Assembly (NCBI GenBank): GCA_964247735.1
Contig: CAXTVS010000015.1
Span: forward strand, 4,487 to 68,486
Source: Lichenicola sp964247735
GTDB lineage: Bacteria; Pseudomonadota; Alphaproteobacteria; Acetobacterales; Acetobacteraceae
Direction of reading: 5' to 3'
Length of the DNA stretch: 64,000 nucleotides
Shown here: one piece after another, positions 1 to 7,106 of the stretch
Layout: each line of letters begins with the position of its first letter
How positions within the stretch are numbered: position 1 is the stretch's first letter
The notes under the pieces: generated by a model
The model's input: the letters and a program-made list of their open reading frames with translations, nothing else
Told to the model about the DNA's origin: nothing
Databases searched by the model: none
Made by a program: the position numbers and the translations under genes

Positions 1-11
1 GCGCCGGAGGG

Positions 12-287
12 TCACGGCCGGCCAGCTTCCACCAGCAGCTTCTCGGTCCGCGCGTCCTCGATCCGGTTCATCAGCCGGGCGCTTTCGTGCAGGTCGCGCT
101 GGGTCTTGGTCATGGTGACGCAGGCCTGCACCAGCATCAGCACGCCCATGAACAGGAAGGCGCGCATCCACAGGTCCAGCGGCAGAAGCGCGATGCCCAG
201 CACCAGCATGCCCAGCGACGCCGCGAACGAGACATAGGTGAAGAACACCCAGGCGGCCCCATGGGCCGTGTTCTGCTGCTGGTTCAT
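12..287 (-). CDS. YiaA/YiaB-type two-helix inner-membrane protein
   Basis: The product is a 91-residue membrane protein with two closely spaced hydrophobic stretches (about residues 12-33 and 38-58) and a charged cytoplasmic tail, the layout of the YiaA/YiaB two-helix domain. The biochemical role of that family is unknown. Its start overlaps the stop of the upstream PspA-like gene by four bases (ATGA), so the two are almost certainly co-transcribed and translationally coupled. Transcription should start in the operator-bearing gap in front of the PspA-like gene. The family call rests on topology and overall similarity only. Confidence 0.7.
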   Translation of the reverse strand: MNQQQNTAHGAAWVFFTYVSFAASLGMLVLGIALLPLDLWMRAFLFMGVLMLVQACVTMTKTQRDLHESARLMNRIEDARTEKLLVEAGRP

Positions 288-982
288 GGACGTGCTCCTT
301 CGGAAACGGATTGCCTGAGCCGCGCCAGCACGGCCGTCGCGCTCGGCCTGTCCGGGCAGCCGAAGCCGGCGGCGGCCAGACGCCGGTCGAGCGCGTCCGA
401 CGCATCCGCCGCGGACGCGCCGTCCAGCAGGTCGAGCGCCTCCGCGGCCTGGACCTGCCGTTCCCGCAGCCGGGACAGCAGGGCTTCCGCATCCGACAGG
501 GTGCCCAGGCCAGCAGTCGGCTCGATCCGTCCGCGCCGGGCAACCCGGACCGCTTCCGCAGCCCGCGCCAGCCGTCGGCCGCGCCCCAGAACGGCGATGC
601 GTTGCGTATCCCGCGCGACCGCGGCACGCAGGCGGCCGATCTCGTCGCAGAACAGCGCCCGGGCCTGACGCGCGGCATCGGCATCGGCTTCCAGGTCGGC
701 GATCGTTCCGGCGGCCTCGGCCGCGAGATCCTCGCGGCCGGCAGCCAGTGCCGCACGCGCCCGCGGCTCCAGCTCGGCGATGCGGCGCAACGACGCCTCC
801 ATTTGCCGTTGTTCCTGCGCGTCCTCGGCCGCTGCCATCGCCAGGGCCCGCCGTGCCCGCGCCAGCGCCGCCTCGGCGTCACGCATCTGCTGGTCGAGCA
901 GCAGCAGCGCGTGGCTGTCGGCGAGGTCCTCCGCGGCTGCGGCGGCGGATCCCCGCAGCAGCAGGGAAAGCGTCTTGATCAT
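284..982 (-). CDS. PspA/IM30-like membrane-stress coiled-coil protein
   Basis: This 232-residue protein is almost entirely alpha-helical and Ala/Arg/Glu-rich, with no signal peptide. It starts MIKTLSLLLRG and contains the GREDLAAEA stretch seen in PspA/IM30 proteins, near residue 80. PspA proteins bind stressed inner membrane as oligomers and limit proton leak. I chose the ATG at 982 because it gives the family-like N-terminus and is preceded by AGGATGG; an in-frame start at 1045 would run through the operator sites. It is divergent from the TetR gene, shares its promoter region and leads the YiaA-like gene. No partner PspB, PspC or PspF gene is visible nearby. Confidence 0.72.
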   Translation of the reverse strand: MIKTLSLLLRGSAAAAAEDLADSHALLLLDQQMRDAEAALARARRALAMAAAEDAQEQRQMEASLRRIAELEPRARAALAAGREDLAAEAAGTIADLEADADAARQARALFCDEIGRLRAAVARDTQRIAVLGRGRRLARAAEAVRVARRGRIEPTAGLGTLSDAEALLSRLRERQVQAAEALDLLDGASAADASDALDRRLAAAGFGCPDRPSATAVLARLRQSVSEGARP

Positions 983-998
983 CGCGATCCATCCTGTA

Positions 999-1066
999 TG
1001 AACAATGTTCACAAAATACGTAGCGTGATCATGAACACTGTTCAAGAAAAGAATGAACGTCGTTCA
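999..1066. promoter_or_regulatory. Three TGAAC-N3-GTTCA palindromic operators
   Basis: Three 13-bp palindromes lie at 999-1011 (TGAACAATGTTCA), 1032-1044 (TGAACACTGTTCA) and 1054-1066 (TGAACGTCGTTCA). Their centres are 33 and 22 bp apart, close to three and two helical turns, so bound dimers would line up on one face. The sites straddle the start of the TetR gene and the promoter region of the PspA-like gene, which suggests autoregulation plus control of the divergent unit. The same motif recurs at 5085-5125. Assigning them to the adjacent regulator is inference from position. Confidence 0.8.
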
Positions 1067-1672
1067 CAAAGAGCCTCCACCACCGAACGGCACCAGGGCC
1101 TGACCCGTCGTCTGCTCGAGGCGGCGGAGGCGGTGATCGAGGCGGCGGGCCTGGGCGAGCTCCGGGCGCGCAGCCTGGCGGACGCGGTGGGCTGCTCGGT
1201 GGGCGCCATCTACGGCGTGTTCCCCGACCTTGACGCGCTGGTCCTGGCGGTGAACGCCCGCACGTTGGACGCGATCGACCAGGCCATGGGCACCGCGTCC
1301 GCGGGCAGGAACCCGGCGCTGCACCTGCGCCGGCTGGCCGACGCCTATCTCGACTACGCCTTCCTGAACCGGCGCCGCTGGAACGCCCTGTTCGAGCACC
1401 GCATGGCGGACGGGCACGCCCTGCCGGCCTGGTACGAGGAGCGGCGGGCGGCCGCCTTCAACCCGATCGCGGTGCCGGTGGCGCTGCTCCGGCCAGACCT
1501 GCCGGACGCGGAACGGGCGCTGCTGGCGCGCACCCTGTTCTCCGCGGTGCACGGGATGGTGGTGCTGGGGCTGGAAGGCAGGATCACCACCGTGACCCTG
1601 CCGGTGCTGCGCCAGCAGGTCCGGCTGGTGGTGGACGCCATCGCTCGCGGCCTCGGCGGCGAGCGCGCCTAG
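1031..1672 (+). CDS. TetR/AcrR-family transcriptional regulator
   Basis: The protein has an N-terminal TetR helix-turn-helix (about residues 20-65, including SLADAVGCSVGAIYGVFPDL) followed by a helical ligand-binding half resembling the WHG type of TetR C-terminal domain (FEHRMADG, LFSAVHGMVVLG). TetR proteins repress neighbouring promoters until a small ligand binds. The start is uncertain: ATG 1031 gives 213 residues and ATG 998 gives 224, and neither has a clear ribosome-binding site. Both lie in or beside the operators, so repressor binding would block its own expression. The stop codon overlaps that of the convergent Aas-like gene in a shared CTAG. Neighbours suggest a lipid or fatty-acyl ligand. 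Confidence 0.88.
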   Translation: MNTVQEKNERRSQRASTTERHQGLTRRLLEAAEAVIEAAGLGELRARSLADAVGCSVGAIYGVFPDLDALVLAVNARTLDAIDQAMGTASAGRNPALHLRRLADAYLDYAFLNRRRWNALFEHRMADGHALPAWYEERRAAAFNPIAVPVALLRPDLPDAERALLARTLFSAVHGMVVLGLEGRITTVTLPVLRQQVRLVVDAIARGLGGERA

Positions 1673-4600
1673 GCCGCCACCCGCTCCTCCGCCGCCAGGC
1701 GCGTGGCGGCGACGTAGTCGACCTTGCCGGTCCCGAGCAGCGGCAGCGCCTCGACCACCCGAACCGTGCGCGGCACGGCGATCTCGGCCGAGCCCCTGGC
1801 ACGCGCCTGCGCCAGCAGCGCCCCGGCGCTGGCGTCGCGCTGGGTAGTCAGCAGCACCAGCGCCTCGCCCTTGCGCCCGTCCGGCACCGCCACCACCGCG
1901 TGAGCGGCGTCCGGCCACAAGCTGGCGACGAGCGACTCTGCCGCCGGCATCGACACCATCTCGCCGGCGATCTTGGCGAAGCGCTTGGCGCGGGCGAGGA
2001 TGGTGACGAAGCCTTCGCCGTCGACGCTGCAGATGTCGCCGGTGTCGTACCAGCCGTCCGGCAGCGGCTCCAGCACGCCGGGTGCGGTGTGGCGCAGGTA
2101 GCCCAGCATGACGTTCGGGCCGCGAACCAGCAGGCGTCCGCCCTCCGGGATGCCCTCCACCGGTTCCAGCCGGTGGGCGATGCCGGGCAGCAGCCGTCCC
2201 GCGGCACCCGGCCTGTTGTGCATCGGCGTGTTCAGCGCCAGCACCGGCGCGGTCTCGGTGGCGCCGTAGCCTTCGAGCACGCGCACCCCGAAGCGCTCGG
2301 CGTACAGGCGTCTCGTCTCGTCCCGCACCTTTTCCGCGCCGGAGAAGATGTAGCGCATGGAGTAGAAGTCGTACGGATGCGCGAACCGGGCCCAGCCGGT
2401 CAGGAACGTGTCGGTGCCGAAGGCGATGGTGCTGTCGGTGTCGTAGATTAGCTCCGGCACGATGCGGTAGTGCAGCGGCGACGGGTAGAAGAACGTCCGC
2501 ACCCCCGACAGCAGCGGCAGCAGCGTGCCACCGGTCAGGCCGAAGGAGTGGAACATCGGCATGGCGTTGAACACGCGGTCGGCCGCGTTGAAGTCGATCA
2601 CCGCGCCGACCTGGGCGATGTTGGCGACGATGTTGCGGTGGCTGAGCACGACGCCCTTGGGCGTGCCCTCGGAACCGCTGGTGAACAGCACGACCGCGGC
2701 GTCGTCCGGCTTGACGTGGCTGCCCGGCAGGCGGCGGGCGAGCTTCGCGTCGACCCAGCCGCGCAGCTTCGCCCCGGCGCCGAGCCGGTCCCGCACCTCG
2801 TCCAGCCAGACGAACCGCACCTGCGCCTCCATGCGCGCCACCGTGGCGTCCAGCTTGGCCCTGGTGACGAAGGCGCGCGAGCTCAGCACCGTGGTGATGC
2901 GTGCGGCGGTGCAGGCGGCGAGCATGCCGTCGGCGCCGGCCGAAAAGTTCAGCATCGCCGGCACCCGGCCATGCGCCTGCAGCGCCATGAAGGCGACCAC
3001 GCTGCCGGCCGCGTTGGGCAGCATCAGCCCGACGTGCTCGCCCGGCGCCGCGTCAACCGTCAGCCGGCGCCCCAGCACCGTCGCCCCCAGCACCAGCCGG
3101 CGGTAGCTGAGCGGCGTGCGCGCGACGTCCTCGACGATCGGGGTGGCGGGGCGGTAGCGGTCCTGCGCGTCCAGCAGCGCGCTCCACAGCGGGCGGGCGG
3201 TGCGGGCGGTGGCGAAGCCGCCCTGTTCCATCATGTCCTGCAGCACGGTGCCGACGGCGCGGCGACGCGACCGCCCGCGCAGCTCCGGATCGACGGCGAG
3301 CGTCACCGGCGGCAGCACCGCGAGCGACAGGCGTGGGAACCAGCGGCGCGGCGCACGGCTGCCCATGCGGGACAGCCGGGTGAACTGCAGCCCGTCGATG
3401 TGCACCGGTACCACGACGGCGTCCGCCTTGTCGGCCACCATGCCCGCACCCTCGTAGACCTTCATCAGCGCGCCGGTGACGGTGATGCGGCCTTCGGGAA
3501 ACACCACCAGCGCGTGGCCGTCCCGCACCGCGCGCACCATGGTCTTGGCGCTGAACGGGTTGGCCGGGTCGACCGCGAAGTGGCGCACCGCGGCCAGGAA
3601 CAGCCTGGCCCACCAGCGCCTGGCGATGTGGACGTTGACCGCGAAGGTGGGAGTGCCGGGCAGGAAGGCGGCAACGAAGCAGCCGTCCAGGAAGCTCTGG
3701 TGGTTGACCACGAACACCGTGCGTGTGCCGGCCGGCGGCAGGTTCTCCAGGCCGGACACGTCGGCGCCGTGGAAGGCGCGGAAATAGCCGCGGAACAGGG
3801 CGCGCATGGTGTCCTGCGGCAGGATGCGCACGATCCACAGCGCCACCAGCGCGTTGACCACGGCCGCGACGACGAGGATCGCCACCGGCGTCAGCCCGAC
3901 GGCGGCGAGCAGCGCCGTGGCGACGGCGGCACCCGCCATAGCGCCAGCGTTGACCACGTTGTTGGCAGCCACCGTGCGGGCGAGGCGGGACGGCTCGGAC
4001 CGTTCCTGGATGATTGCGAACAACGGCACCGAGTAGACGCCGCCGCAGGCTGCCAGCAGCAGCAGGTCGAGCAGCATGCGCCAGCCGCGGGGGCTGTGCA
4101 GCAGCAGGTCGGTGGTGGTCAGGCCCTGCGCATGGTGCGCCGCCGAGGCAAAGTCGAGGATGAAGACCGACAGCCCGATGGCGGCGAACGGCACCAGACG
4201 CGGCGAAACCTCGCCGCGCAGCAGCCGGGAGCAGGACACCGAGCCGACGGCGACGCCGACGGAGAAGAAGGCGAGCAGCAGGGTGAACACGTGCAGCTCG
4301 GCGCCGAGCGCCCGCACCAGGGTCGGCAGCTCGGTCAGCACGACCGCGCCTACCGCCCAGAACCAGCTCAAACCCAGGATGCACAGCCAGACGGTCCGGT
4401 TGTCGTGCGTGGCGGCGACCAGCCGCACGGTGTCGCGCAGCGGGTTCCAGCCGATCGGGAGCCCAGGGGCACTCGCCTCGGCCCGCGGCACCAGCAGGGC
4501 GCTCCCGATGCCGGCGAGCGCCACCGTCGCTCCGGCCAGCGACACGACCAGCCGCCCGTGCACGGTGCCGAACAGCCAGCTTCCGGCAATGGTGCCGGCG

Positions 4601-5067
4601 AGGATGCCGAGAAAGGTGCCGGCCTCGATCAGCCCGTTCCCGGCCAGCAGCTCGGCCTCCGGCAGGTGGCTGGGCAGGATCGCGTTCTTCAGCGGGCCGA
4701 GGAAGGTGGCCTGGACGCCCAGCCCGAACAGCACCGCGAACAGCAGCGGCGTGCTGCCCAGCAGGAAGCCGAGGGCGGCCAGGCTCATCAGGACCGCCTC
4801 CGCCAGCTTCACCACGAGGATCGACCGCGACTTCTCGCAGCGGTCGGCGAGCTGTCCGGCGGTGGCCGAAAGCAGCATGTAGGGCAGGATGAAGATGCCG
4901 CCGGCGAGCGACACCAGCTCCGCGCCGCCTGCAGACGAGCCGGCACCCTGGCCGGCGCGGAACAGGATCAGCGCCACCAGGGCGTTCTTGAACAGGTTGT
5001 CGTTGACGGCGCCCAGCGTCTGCGTGACCAGGAGCGGGATGAGGCGGCGCGACAGGAGAAGCGACAT
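1669..5067 (-). CDS. aas: Aas-type fusion: lysophospholipid MFS transporter, acyltransferase and acyl-ACP synthetase
   Basis: This 1132-residue three-domain protein combines, in order, an LplT-like MFS transporter with about 12 membrane segments (residues ~1-420), a PlsC-type acyltransferase (~425-640) with the HX4D motif in NHQSFLDG (near 456) and FPEGR (near 525), and an AMP-binding acyl-activating domain (~660-1125) with the P-loop LFTSGSEGTPKG (near 796). Together they would flip lysophospholipid inward, activate a fatty acid and re-acylate the lipid. In E. coli LplT and Aas are separate proteins. The start has an upstream GACAGGAGAAG. The promoter region holds two copies of the shared operator. 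Substrate preference cannot be read from sequence. Confidence 0.9.
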   Translation of the reverse strand: MSLLLSRRLIPLLVTQTLGAVNDNLFKNALVALILFRAGQGAGSSAGGAELVSLAGGIFILPYMLLSATAGQLADRCEKSRSILVVKLAEAVLMSLAALGFLLGSTPLLFAVLFGLGVQATFLGPLKNAILPSHLPEAELLAGNGLIEAGTFLGILAGTIAGSWLFGTVHGRLVVSLAGATVALAGIGSALLVPRAEASAPGLPIGWNPLRDTVRLVAATHDNRTVWLCILGLSWFWAVGAVVLTELPTLVRALGAELHVFTLLLAFFSVGVAVGSVSCSRLLRGEVSPRLVPFAAIGLSVFILDFASAAHHAQGLTTTDLLLHSPRGWRMLLDLLLLAACGGVYSVPLFAIIQERSEPSRLARTVAANNVVNAGAMAGAAVATALLAAVGLTPVAILVVAAVVNALVALWIVRILPQDTMRALFRGYFRAFHGADVSGLENLPPAGTRTVFVVNHQSFLDGCFVAAFLPGTPTFAVNVHIARRWWARLFLAAVRHFAVDPANPFSAKTMVRAVRDGHALVVFPEGRITVTGALMKVYEGAGMVADKADAVVVPVHIDGLQFTRLSRMGSRAPRRWFPRLSLAVLPPVTLAVDPELRGRSRRRAVGTVLQDMMEQGGFATARTARPLWSALLDAQDRYRPATPIVEDVARTPLSYRRLVLGATVLGRRLTVDAAPGEHVGLMLPNAAGSVVAFMALQAHGRVPAMLNFSAGADGMLAACTAARITTVLSSRAFVTRAKLDATVARMEAQVRFVWLDEVRDRLGAGAKLRGWVDAKLARRLPGSHVKPDDAAVVLFTSGSEGTPKGVVLSHRNIVANIAQVGAVIDFNAADRVFNAMPMFHSFGLTGGTLLPLLSGVRTFFYPSPLHYRIVPELIYDTDSTIAFGTDTFLTGWARFAHPYDFYSMRYIFSGAEKVRDETRRLYAERFGVRVLEGYGATETAPVLALNTPMHNRPGAAGRLLPGIAHRLEPVEGIPEGGRLLVRGPNVMLGYLRHTAPGVLEPLPDGWYDTGDICSVDGEGFVTILARAKRFAKIAGEMVSMPAAESLVASLWPDAAHAVVAVPDGRKGEALVLLTTQRDASAGALLAQARARGSAEIAVPRTVRVVEALPLLGTGKVDYVAATRLAAEERVAA

Positions 5068-5084
5068 GGGAAGGCCCGATTTCG

Positions 5085-5125
5085 TGAACGTCGTTCATAT
5101 TTAGGCGAAACGTGAACGACGTTCA
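5085..5125. promoter_or_regulatory. Two further copies of the TetR-type operator
   Basis: Palindromes TGAACGTCGTTCA (5085-5097) and TGAACGACGTTCA (5113-5125) lie between the divergent Aas-like gene and the HD-domain gene, with centres 28 bp apart. The first is identical to the 1054-1066 site near the regulator start. Occupancy would cover the 5' leaders of both divergent genes. This ties the Aas-like gene to the TetR regulator even though the two are convergent and separated by 3.4 kb. Confidence 0.78.
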
Positions 5126-5146
5126 AGGAAATTTGGAGGGAACCGG

Positions 5147-5733
5147 ATGTTCGAGCTGATGGCGACGTGCCGGGCCGGCCTGCGGGCCCGCTACGCGGAG
5201 GCGCACCGCCGCGAGGATGGGCAGGCGCATGTCGACGCCCTGCTGCGCGGGCTGCAGGACCTGCAGGGGCATGTGGCGAACCCACACGTGCTGGAGCTGG
5301 CGATCTGGACCATGACGCGGTGTACGATCCGGCGGCGCAAGACAACGAGAGGCGCAGCGCAGGACTGCTGCGGGCGGAGATGACGGGGCTGGTGGATGCG
5401 GCCTGCCTGTCGGCCGCGGTCCTGATGGTCGAGCGGACGGCGGACCACCTGGTGCCGGCGGATCGACCGGACGGGCAGGTTCTCGATTGCGCGTATTTCC
5501 TCGACCTCGACCTGGCGATCCTCGCCGCGCCGCTCGTCGAATACAATGGCTACGAAGCGGACATCGCGTGCGGGTACCTGCCGGTGTTCGGCGCCGACGC
5601 CTACCGGACCGGTCGCAGGGAGTTCCTTTCCAGGCAGCTCGGGCGGGCGGGGTTGTTCCATACCGAGATGTTCCATGCGGCGCTGGATGAGCGAGCCCGT
5701 TGCAACATCCGCCGGGCCTTGGACGCGACCTGA
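5147..5733 (+). pseudogene. HD-domain phosphohydrolase-like gene, frameshifted
   Basis: Two reading frames join into one protein of the small predicted HD-superfamily hydrolase family. Frame one (5147 onward) encodes MFELMATCRAGLRARYAEAH through LELAIW. After about 5309 the homology continues one frame over as HDAVYDPAAQDNERRSAGLL and runs to the stop at 5733 (FLDLDLAILAAP, then DAYRTGRREFL). The break sits just before the catalytic HD pair, where one base appears missing after TGG at 5306-5308. The usual YHxxxH stretch is also altered to EDGQAH, keeping only the second histidine. The start has a good GGAGGG site. It is read as a recent pseudogene, unless the base loss is a sequencing error. 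Confidence 0.72.
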
Positions 5734-5844
5734 TCGACGGTCGTACGACGCCCCGCCACCTTTCCGGTAGTGCAACCTTTTCGGGTCTGGACGTTCGTTT
5801 CGGTGGACGCCAGCCGGCGAGCTGGTTCACCTGAGGAACGATCC

Positions 5845-6354
5845 ATGGGCCGTCATCTTGCGATCCGGACGCTGTTCGGCATTTCGCTGTTCGCCGTGCT
5901 GCCTGCCTTGCCGTGTCTGGCACAGACCGACATGACCAGCATGGCGCGCAACAGTGCGGCGAACGAGTTGGGCGTGCTGGAGTACTGCCAGGCGCATGGC
6001 CATGCCGACGACAGCGCGATCACGGCGCAGAAGACCGCGATCTCGCGGCTTCCCGCCGGCACCGGCTCGACCGACAGCGCGGAGGCGCTCGGGAAGCAGG
6101 GCGTGCTGCTGGGCGCCAACGGCAACAACGTGCCGATCTCGGAGATGGCGTCTCGCGGCAACACGACGGAAGCCGATCTGTGCACGCGCCTGGCGGGCAG
6201 CGTGAAGCAGGCGGTGGCGTCCAATCCGGCGATGTCGATGCCGCAGATGCCGGGTGGGATGCCGCAAATGCCGAGCGGCATGCCGCAGATGCCGGGCGGG
6301 ATGCCGACGACGCCGAGTGGCATGCCAGGAATGCCGGGCAGCACGCCGCACTGA
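5845..6354 (+). CDS. Secreted hypothetical protein with Met-Pro-Gly repeat tail
   Basis: The product is 169 residues with a clear Sec signal peptide (cleavage probably after LPCLAQ, around residue 27) and a small mature domain with two cysteines (LEYCQAHG, EADLCTRL) that may form a disulfide. The tail is a run of PQMPxGM heptad-like repeats (about residues 130-169). The start at 5845 follows GAGGAACG; an upstream in-frame start would bury the signal peptide. No enzymatic motif is visible. The tail looks like a disordered, low-complexity periplasmic extension. Function unknown. Confidence 0.65.
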   Translation: MGRHLAIRTLFGISLFAVLPALPCLAQTDMTSMARNSAANELGVLEYCQAHGHADDSAITAQKTAISRLPAGTGSTDSAEALGKQGVLLGANGNNVPISEMASRGNTTEADLCTRLAGSVKQAVASNPAMSMPQMPGGMPQMPSGMPQMPGGMPTTPSGMPGMPGSTPH

Positions 6355-6373
6355 TCGCGCGCTTCGCGACTGG

Positions 6374-6392
6374 GCCGGGCGTCAGGCCCGGC
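6374..6392. terminator. GC-rich stem-loop between convergent genes
   Basis: GCCGGGC, a five-base loop and GCCCGGC form a perfect 7-bp stem between the end of the secreted protein gene and the stop of the convergent downstream gene, which it overlaps. There is no T-tract on either strand, so it is a weak or factor-dependent terminator at best. Confidence 0.4.
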
Positions 6393-6969
6393 GTGGCGGC
6401 AGGTTCCACAAGTCGATCCCGGTTGCCTGCACCAGGGCGCCGTGCAGGTGTCCCAGCCGCTGCAGGGCGCGGAGCTCGTCCTGGTCAACCGGCCGTTCCC
6501 AGTCCCATTCCAGCGTGAACACGTCGCTCCCGACGGCGTTCATGCACAGCGCCCAGCCGTGGTCGAGGTTGTCGTAGAGGACGCCGGCTGGCGACGCGGC
6601 GTCGGCCAGCTGGCCGAGCAGTTCGGTGGCCGCCAGGATCGCCGCGCCGAACATCTCGATGCGGAGCGGATGTTCTTGCGCAATGCCGATCACCAGATCA
6701 ACGTCGAAGCAGGAGAAACGTGCGACGTCCGGCCGCCATCTTGTCGGAGGCGGGGCGGCATCGGGGATGCGGCGGTAGTGTGCGGCGAGCGTCGGCTCGT
6801 ATCCGCTCGCGTCGGCGGTCGTGACGAAGCCCACATGGTTCGGCAACGGCACCGGATCGATCGTCGGGCCGTTCGATGCGCCCTGCTCGAGCATCCACCC
6901 GGGAACGTGGGCCGGCGCGTCGAGGCAGGCGTCGAGCGTGAAGGCGGGAGCGGGGCGGGCGGTGGCCAT
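6382..6969 (-). CDS. Hypothetical protein
   Basis: This is a 195-residue soluble protein without signal peptide or membrane segment. Its coding frame is well kept, with several Trp and Asp clusters (HYRRIPDAAPPPTRW, FTLEWDWERPVDQDELRAL). I do not recognise a family. It stands alone, convergent with the secreted protein gene and about 137 bases upstream-clear of the end of pbpC. No catalytic motif can be pointed out. Confidence 0.5.
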   Translation of the reverse strand: MATARPAPAFTLDACLDAPAHVPGWMLEQGASNGPTIDPVPLPNHVGFVTTADASGYEPTLAAHYRRIPDAAPPPTRWRPDVARFSCFDVDLVIGIAQEHPLRIEMFGAAILAATELLGQLADAASPAGVLYDNLDHGWALCMNAVGSDVFTLEWDWERPVDQDELRALQRLGHLHGALVQATGIDLWNLPPRRA

Positions 6970-7106
6970 CCAGCCCGTTGATTCACCGTCGTTGATCCGC
7001 GTGTTCGGGTCGTAGGTCGCGGGCCGGATCGCAGCCGGGTCTTCCTGCCGGATACTGCGAAGATCCCGCTAGATCGCGGCGAGCCTGCTTCGGGACACCG
7101 GGCGCA

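Noticed and set aside
2470..5115. Long plus-strand open frame opposite the Aas-like gene
   Set aside because: It is an antisense shadow of a high-GC gene: composition is His/Arg/Gln-rich without any domain, while the minus-strand frame has three complete recognisable domains.
5147..5383. A 78-residue independent small gene
   Set aside because: Its reading breaks exactly where homology to the HD hydrolase moves to the next frame, so it is the 5' part of a frameshifted gene.
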